From the NCBI RefSeq assembly GCF_947179165.1, contig NC_077243.1, positions 36,716,001 through 36,780,000 on the forward strand: a DNA stretch of 64,000 nt, read 5' to 3'. Positions 57,261 to 64,000 of the stretch are shown here, one piece after another. The stretch is from Solanum dulcamara (Eukaryota; Streptophyta; Magnoliopsida; Solanales; Solanaceae). Below the pieces are notes generated by a model. The model was not told the origin of the DNA. It worked only from the letters and a program-made list of their open reading frames with translations, and did not search any database. Every line of letters starts with the position of its first letter. The first letter of the stretch is position 1. The translations under genes were made by a program, and so were the position numbers.

Positions 57261-58060
57261 GTTTCAGAATTGTTTCCCGATGATCTTTCTAGTATTCCTC
57301 CAAAAAGGGAAATTGACATTGGAATTGACCTTTTCCCATATACCCAGTCTATCTATATTCCTCCGTATAGAATGGCTCTAGCAGAACTGGAGGAGTTAAG
57401 GGACTTTTTGGATAAAGATTTTATTAGACCGAGTATTTCTCCATGGGGTGCTTAGTTCTCTTTATTTGAAAGAAGGATAGTTCTCTCTATATATGCATTT
57501 ATTATTGACATTTGAACAAAATCACCATCAGGAATAAGTATCATATCCCAATGATTGATGACTTATTTGATCAGTTTCAAGGTGCTAGCTAATTTTTAAA
57601 GATTTATCTATGATTAGGCTATCATCAGCTTAGAGTGAGAAAATATGACATTCCGAAGACGGCCTTCATAAATTCGTATGGCCACTATGAATTTTAGGTT
57701 ATGTCTTTTGGACTAACTAATGCTCGGGCAGGTTTTTTATGGATTTGATAAATAGGGTGTTTAATCAATATTTTGATATGTTTTTCATTGTGTTTATTGA
57801 TAATATTTTGATATATTCTCGGAGTGAGGATGAGCATACCGAGCATTTGAGAATTATCTTGCAAGTTCACAAAGATCGTTAATTATTTGCTAAGTTTAGC
57901 AAGTATGAGTTTTGGTTGAGGTCAATTGCATTCCTTGGCCATATTGTTTCTGGTGATGGTATTTGAGTTGATCATAAAAAGACCGAGGCGGTTAAGAATT
58001 TGCCTAGATCTCTTTCTGCCCTAGATATTTAGAGTTTTTTTGGTTTAGCCGATTACTACA
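57261..58060 (+). pseudogene. Element 3 reverse transcriptase remnant
   Basis: Linker [28 protein letters not shown] (57292-57375), then [11 protein letters not shown], a disrupted fingers region, FGLTNA near 57706, and the catalytic box read as [10 protein letters not shown] near 57799, where the second Asp has become Asn. The palm and thumb follow with stops at about 57880, 57965 and 58030. Indels shift the frame at least twice. Confidence 0.85.
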
Positions 58061-58740
58061 GATGGTTTGTGGAAGTATTTTTCTCTATTGCTTCGCCTTT
58101 GACTACTTTGACTCAAAAGAAGGTAAAGTTTCAATGGTCCGATGCATGTGAGAAGAATTTTCAGGAGTTGAAAGATCGACTTACTTCCGCCCATTTTTCT
58201 CTCTGTGGAAAGGATCTGATGGTTTTGTTATTTATTGTGATGTCTCAAGAATTGGTCTTTTTTGTTTTTTGATGCAAAATGGCAAAGTGATAGCTTGTGC
58301 TTATAGGCAACTTAAAGCTCATGAGAATAATTACCCAACACAATATTTGGAGTTAGTGGCGATGGTGTTTGCTTTGAAGATATAGAGAAACTATTTATAT
58401 GGTGTTCATGTGGATGTGTTCACCTATTATAAGACTTTGCAATATGTATTTAAGGAAAAGGATTTGGATATTCGCCAAAGAAGGTGGCTCGAATTATTGG
58501 AAGACTATGACATGAGTGTTCTCTATCATTTGCTAAAGGCAAATATGGTTGTCGATGCTCTGAGTAGATTGTCCATGAATAGCGTTTCTCACATTGAGGA
58601 TGAGAAAAAAAAGTTGATTTATTATGTGCATAGACTAGCTCGTTTGGGTGTTCATTTGGATGATTTCGAGAATGGTGGTGTTATTATACAAAATGGATCA
58701 AAATCATTTCCTATGTCGAATATCAAGGCAAAATAAGATA
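58061..58740 (+). pseudogene. Element 3 RNase H remnant
   Basis: [29 protein letters not shown] (about 58086-58170), then a degraded [18 protein letters not shown] first strand, then [15 protein letters not shown] and [38 protein letters not shown]. The open frame 58410-58736 covers the last part. Stops and frameshifts occur between the pieces. Confidence 0.83.
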
Positions 58741-59603
58741 GTGATCCAACTTTTATCGAATTAAAATAAGCAGTTTCTAAAAAAGTCATTGAAGCTTTCT
58801 ACTAAGGGGGGGATGTTGTGCTTCATTACTAAGATCACTTATGTGTTTCTGGTTTTAATGGTTTGACGGAAATGATATTGTTCTAGGCTCATAATATTTG
58901 GTAGTCTATTCACTTAGGATCTAGTAAGATGTATCGTGATTTGAAGGAGGTTTATTGGTGGAATGGCAAAAATAAGGATATTGTGGAGTTTGTGGCTAAG
59001 AGTCTGAATAGCCGATAAGTGAAAGTTGAGTATCAAAAATTGAGAGGTTTAGCTCAAGATATTGATATTCCTACTTGGAAGTGGGAGTATTTGAATATGG
59101 ACTTTATTATGGTTTTACCTTGTACGCATCATCAATATGACTAGATTTGGGTTGTTATACACCGAATGACTAAGTCAACGCATTTTCTTCCAGTTAAGAC
59201 TTATTATTCAACCATGAATTATTCTAGGCTTTACTTTCGAGAGATGGTTAGGTTGAATGGTGTTTTCGAACTGAGGACTTCTTTGGTTTGGAGATCATTT
59301 CAGAAGTGTTTTGGTACTCAAGTTAAGCTTAGTACAACTTTTCACCCTCGGGCCGATGGTCAAGACGAGTGGACTATTTAGACTTTAGAGGATATGTTGA
59401 AAGCCTTGTGATTGACTTTAAAGGTAATTGGAATGACCATTTTCCTTTGATTGAGTTTGCATATAATAATAGCTATCATTTGAGTATTCAAATGGCTCCA
59501 TTTGAAGCTCTCTATGGTAGGAGGTGTAGATCTCTTTTTGGATGACTTGAGGTTGGCATGGTCTCTTTGATAGGGTCCAAATATGATCATGAAGCTATGG
59601 AGA
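58741..59603 (+). pseudogene. Element 3 integrase remnant, first part
   Basis: Zinc-domain remnant (HLGSSKMYRDLKEVYWW, about 58913-58965), then WKWEYLNMDFIMVLP with the first Asp kept (about 59100). The region around the second catalytic Asp is deleted (..VRLNGVFELRTSLVWRSF..). The Glu segment DGQDEW follows at about 59358. The coding sequence stops making sense at about 59603, where a foreign sequence starts. Confidence 0.83.
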
Positions 59604-60492
59604 AGGGGATAAGAATCGGGTTGCTTGAATAAATAAGAAAATAATGTGGAAGCAAAATTACATAGATTAAAGACAGAAATTGAAAGATATGTGAAATTCA
59701 AAAATAAAATCCCCAAATTTCAAGAAAAGTGCTAAGAAACCTAATTGATCTTAGTTTTCAAACTTATTATGGTACCAATAGAGTCAATTCAAGAACTTAG
59801 ATCAAAAGTGATCTAGACCACTATTTCAAAGAAATTAGAGATAACAATTAGTATAAGAGTAATCACCTTCTTTAATCTATGAATAAGAACCAAATATATC
59901 AAGTTAAGAATTAATCTTACCTCTTAAAGAATCATTCTTATAAGGTCTTAAAATAAATCCATAGTCACCACACACAAATGTGTAAAGAAGAGAAACCTCT
60001 CAAATAATATTAATCTTCATGTTTTTTAAAAATAATAAAACCTACCCCTATACATAGGGAAAACCAATCCCAAATAGAATGGGATTGAAATCCTACTTTA
60101 TGGAAATAATAACTAGGAACTTTAAATTAAATTAGGAAACTTTCAAACTATAAAACTTTAAAATAGAAAAGCATATAAAAATAATACCAAAAAATCTTCC
60201 CTAAGGAAATAAGGAAGAGTTTCCAACTTGACCAAAATATGTGGATTCTTCCCAAGTTACTTGCACGTGACTTTTTCCTCCTTTTTGGGTGAGGATTTTA
60301 AGCTTCTTTTTTGGGTAGAAATTCATCCCCATGTGGTCCCTAATCTTCTTCCATTTGGGGTTGTTGTCCATTCTTCACCATAATGCTTGGACTCGTTCTT
60401 GGGGTTTTCTTCCAAGATAAGTATCTTCTTGAGTTCCTAGTGAATCCCAACAATATTAATTAATGTAGGACAACACGGATGATATTAGAAAG
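59604..60492. mobile_element. Unclassified insert of about 0.89 kb in integrase
   Basis: Comparison with element 2 shows that integrase coding stops at GCTATGGAGAAG (about 59603) and resumes at AGTTAGACTCATTAG (about 60493). The intervening sequence is AT-rich and has no reading frame. Near its ends it has TGCTTGAAT (about 59619) and ATCCCAACA (about 60451); read on the minus strand this is TGTTGGGAT...ATTCAAGCA, an LTR-like TG...CA arrangement. About 16 and 40 extra bases lie outside those ends, so it is not a clean solo LTR. No clear target duplication was seen. Confidence 0.55.
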
Positions 60493-61010
60493 TTAGACTC
60501 ATTAGATATAGGTTGAAGACTGCCCAAAGCTGACAAAAATCCTATTCGGATGTGAGAAGAAGAGACCTTGAATTTGAAGTTAATGATTGTGTTTACCTGA
60601 AAATCTCACCTATGAAGGGTGTGATGCCTTTTAGTAAGAAATGGAAGTTTAGTCCTTGTTATATAGGCCTATATCAGTTTTGAGGCATTTCGATAAGGTG
60701 GCTTATAAGTTGGATTTGCCTTCGGAGTTGGCATCGGTGCACCTGGTGTTTCATGTTTCCTTGTTAAAGAAGTGTATTTGTGATCCTACTTCAATCGCGT
60801 GAAAGAAAGCCTATCCTATGAAGAAGTTCTAGTTGAGATTCTTGATTTTCAAGTTCGAAAATTGAGAAATAAAGAAGTTGCTTCCACTAAAGTTGGAGGA
60901 ATCAATTAGTTGAGGGTTCTACTTGGGAGGCCAAAGCTGATGTGATATCTCATTATCCTCATATTTTTCCTTCACTTCAATTTAGCTTGAGGTATCAGTC
61001 CCTCATGTTT
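60493..61010 (+). pseudogene. Element 3 integrase end and chromodomain remnant
   Basis: Resumes with ..QKSYSD-like and RRRDLEFEVNDCVYLKISPMKGVM (about 60530-60625), then the GPY/F region (..YIGLYQF..) and ELASVHLVFHVSLLKKC. The chromodomain tail is barely traceable (..SYEEVLVEILDFQVRKLRNKEVAS.., GSTWEAKADVISHYPHIFPS at about 60915-60970), with a frameshift between. Confidence 0.8.
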
Positions 61011-61219
61011 ACTCTTTCGGATTCATGTGTCTCTGTTATTTTCATGTTTCCATACGCATGCATGTTCATAAAGAGGGTTTTAAAAGTAATGTTTTAGCTT
61101 GGGGTTTATTAGTCCATGTTTTTATGCATTTAGATATGTTTTGCATTCATGTTGGTTTGTTAGATCTCTTTTCCTAATTTATTCATGCTAGCTTGAGTCC
61201 CATACAAGGACAAATTTTC

Positions 61220-61234
61220 CCAAAGGGGAGATAT
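61220..61234 (+). other. Element 3 polypurine tract, decayed
   Basis: CCAAAGGGGAGATAT lies directly before the LTR start TGTAATACCCC. Confidence 0.75.
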
Positions 61235-63443
61235 TGTAATACCCCAGAAGTTGGAAAGGAAGATTAAAAAAAAGGTTACAAAAAAATGCTTTTGGTGCCT
61301 GTGCAAATAGACCCATCTACAAACCGTAAAAGGTCCGACGGTCCATAGAAGGGTATCGTAGGAAGGACTCTGAGTTGGGAAATTTTACAAGTCTTAGAAG
61401 TGTTTGGACAAGCCCCCACTCACAATCCATACAAGGACCTACAGACCGTAGGATGCACTCATAAGAGAGTTTCAAAGACACTATATGTTGAGGTATGCAG
61501 GACGAGGGATTCCTACTGACCATAGGAAGAGCTATGGGCTGTAGGAGGACCTGTAGTTAGAGAATCAGATAGTTGTAGTTTAGGTTGTGAAGGACGAACG
61601 AAGTCTTCAGACTATAGACCTACCTACGACCTATAGGGTGGATTCTTAGGGTGAACTTCAAAAACATGGATTTTGACCGTGATTCCATGAGCCCATTCGA
61701 CAACTCGTAGAGTCACCTACAACCTATAGGTAGGGCCCGTAGGTCACCACTAGCATATTTATTCTAGGGATATTTTGGACATTTTTCATTCTTTTAATAT
61801 CAAAGTCATATTGTTTTGGGATTTTTCCCACAAACAATAAATATCCAAATCCTCCAAATATTCCCCATTCCCTCTCATTCATCTAAAAATGTCTAAGGCT
61901 CTTAACGAACTCTCCCAAAGTCTTCTTGTACAAGTCAACCTAGGTTTCAAGGATTCAAGTCTTCTCTTCAAGGTTTAAGGCTAGGAATCTTTGAGGTATG
62001 TGTGAATTTCATCCATGGAGTCCCAAAGTATTTTCAAATTCCTCTTATGATTTCTTCCTAAACATTATATTTTGATGATCTTACATTGGATTAAATAAAT
62101 TATGATCGATTTTACTTTAACTGATCTTATTATGCATAAATTAATCTTAATTAAACATTTTTGATGATTTCTACATGAGCCCATGCATTAAGCCTATTTT
62201 GTTATTATGATCTATGTTTGAAAAATTATGCACGCCTCATGAATTTATGAACTATGATTTTAATGATTCTTTAGATGAAGTATCAACATGAACTTTAGGA
62301 AACCAAGGTTTGATTCAAAAGGGAAGTAATCTCATTATGATGGTTTTCATGATTTAGCTACTTTGATTTAAGTGTGATTTCCTATGAAAAGCTTATAATG
62401 ATGTAGATGCTTTTGATTAAGTATCTCTTATGACTTTTATTGGGTTGAGGTTCATGATATGTTTTAAGGAGCTATTCTTATGGTTTTATATATTTTATGA
62501 AGAACTTGGTAATATTAGATTCTTATTTTTCTTCTCAAAGACTATGATTTTTTATTTATGATATTTGTGTTGAGAGTTTACCTAACACCAAGTGGGCTAG
62601 GAGAAATAACCTTGGTCCCATAATTATGAGCCTCGATATGATGTCCCAACTTGAACAATCAAAGCTTAATCTAGTAGATCCATAAATAGCTCATGTAAAT
62701 GGTTCTTACCTTGGCAAGTAGTACAATCTCTTTTTGGTGTGGGAGGTATGACACCGAACTCCATATCTTAGCTAACATGACTTATGTCGATTAATTATTT
62801 CTCTCACTATGCTACGTTTTGATTATATTTCCTTATGGATTTTGCATTGACCATGTTTATATTTCTAAAGACGTTTTAGATGATGATATCATGTTTTAGG
62901 TTAGTCATTGCAATATCATATTTTATGTCATGCATTGCACATTCTTCATACTCAGTACATTCATAGTAATGACTGACAAGTGCTCTCCGAACCAAGATAG
63001 ATAGTCTCCTATCACTAGGCTCACCAACCAACCTGGACTTACTGCATACTTCTTATGCCTATATTATTTTATAATATAGGTCACAATGCTCCCACTCAAG
63101 CTCATGGTTAGTACAGACTCCGCTTAGCTTTAAAGTTTGATGAGTCCTCATGTTCCGTGGATGTTTATGTGATACTTTCATTTAAGCAATATTTCTTTTA
63201 GATTGTTAGAGAGCTAGGGCTTGTCCTATGCCCCATCTATGTCATTAGTGGCTATGTCAGACTAGTATGGTTTATTTTTGCTTAATGTTATTCTTTGATC
63301 ATTTTATATTGAGTTTTCTATGAGAAGATTGTTTTTATGACTTATTTTCCTCTTTTAACTCTTATGTTGATTTTTATGTTATCTTAAAAGCTTTTGGATC
63401 CTATTTGATGTATCATATCTAGGGTTTAACTTGGATCATGATA
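61235..63443 (+). repeat. Element 3 3' LTR (2209 bp)
   Basis: Starts TGTAATACCCCAGAAG and ends TGGATCATGATA, a decayed TGACA. It serves as the most complete reference copy of this family in the window besides the solo LTR at 45248. It contains palindromic CTACG..CGTAG-type motifs (61310-61740). A target duplication cannot be tested because the start of the 5' LTR is missing. Confidence 0.85.
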
Positions 63444-63841
63444 CTTTATTTTTTATCTTCTCAGAATTTAGAGCATTCTAGTAGCGACCCCGAGTTATTT
63501 ATGATTAGCTGGGACATAAAGTTTAGTCACTGAGTCATTCATATGAGATTTGTGCAAGTTTTAGTGTTTTGCAGCTTTTGGAGTTTCTATGGCCAATTTC
63601 AATCAAAACTCTAGAAAGACAGCCTCAGAATACAATTTTGATCGTTTTAATAGCTCCAGAATATCAAGTTTGGTCTACAAAGACCTTTCATGTAGAACTC
63701 AAGGCTTTCGGGTTCATTCCGAGCTACCTTATGGATTTTGGCAAAATATGGAGCTTAGGTGTAGGAATCACTTTCCGTCAAGATGAGATCGATTGGAAGT
63801 TTTGACATCTCCTTTGATCCCGTAATGCTAAATTTAGTGGG
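63444..63841. other. Unassigned 0.4 kb
   Basis: No domain recognised. Short overlapping frames at 63569-63805 match nothing known to me. It could belong to the element that begins at 63842 or be old host spacer. Confidence 0.35.
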
Positions 63842-64000
63842 TGTTATACCCTATTTTAACTCGAGGTCAAACGGTGTACAATATATTAGTGATTCCTAAT
63901 TAATTATTTTAAGAAGTCGTCACCTAATTATTTTAAAGGTAAATTAGGATACCTAAATAATTAACTAATGTAATGTTAGAGTTAACTTCAAATGATGGTC
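63842..64000 (+). repeat. Probable LTR start of another element, cut by window end
   Basis: TGTTATACCCTATTTTAACTC followed by AAGTCGTCACCTAATTATTT resembles, from memory, the LTR beginning of Ogre/Tat-type gypsy elements of Solanaceae. Only 159 bp are in view. Confidence 0.4.

Larger units (their letters stand above)
49357..63443 (+). mobile_element. Element 3: decayed Tekay-type retrotransposon with nested insertions
   Basis: Same family as element 2. The 5' LTR is in two parts (49357-49966 and 55059-55350) split by element 5. It has lost its first about 35 bases and, relative to the 3' LTR, a 1233-bp internal segment. PBS, gag, protease region, RT, RNase H, integrase and chromodomain follow in order, all with many stops. 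A foreign insert of about 0.9 kb splits the integrase C-terminus. The 3' LTR is 61235-63443. Heavy decay makes this one of the oldest elements here. Confidence 0.85.

Overview
This 64 kb window looks like repeat-dense, probably heterochromatic, nuclear DNA of a dicot plant. I see no intact host protein gene. The chromovirus (Tekay/Del-type Ty3/gypsy) retrotransposon families and the MITE type suggest Solanaceae, but that assignment is from memory and only moderately sure. Almost everything is LTR-retrotransposon sequence at different stages of decay, with some organelle-derived DNA at the left end and a few unclassified or satellite-like stretches.

Layout. (1) 1-4847 and 15718-about 16420 form one block of organelle-like DNA: a decayed plastid-type trnD-GUC, a decayed trnS-GGA and about 0.8 kb of plastid 23S rRNA. 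Element 1 split this block. (2) Element 1, 4853-15712, plus strand, is a complete-length Tekay-type element with two 2862-bp LTRs, a TCCTT target duplication, PBS, PPT and a gag-PR-RT-RH-IN-chromodomain reading frame broken by five stops and two frameshifts. (3) 16421-20368 is AT-rich spacer with one MITE and old tandem repeats. (4) 20369-38864 is a stack of nested insertions. A broken gypsy element (element 2, plus) has its 3' LTR split by element 4 (minus, 24263-37209, TSD CATAC). The 5' LTR of element 4 is in turn split by a solo LTR of a third family (33500-36574, TSD CTTAC). (5) 38865-42016 holds an RNase H-domain remnant and a CAA-rich region with T/G-rich acceptor-like tracts, ending in a short poly(A). 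(6) 42451-48717 holds a foldback element, an inverted LTR fragment, a T-rich tract, and a satellite array of about 108-bp units split by a 2748-bp solo LTR. (7) 49357-63443 is element 3 (plus), a badly decayed relative of element 2. Its 5' LTR is split by element 5 (minus, 49967-55058, TSD GAACT), and its integrase region by an unclassified insert of about 0.9 kb. (8) A new LTR probably starts at 63842 and leaves the window.

How the parts relate. Elements 1 to 5 and the solo LTRs are all chromovirus-like. Where visible, they share a primer site complementary to initiator tRNA-Met and TG...CA ends, and several share LTR 3' termini. Elements 4 and 5 carry different LTR families but a homologous internal domain of about 2.4 kb with no recognisable gag or RT, plus an integrase remnant. 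They look like members of a non-autonomous lineage that depended on proteins from elements such as 1 to 3. I consider this, together with the conserved U3 architecture and the hairpin before the PPT, the most interesting content of the window.

Limits: all comparisons were made by eye within the window or from memory of well-known families. No database search was possible.
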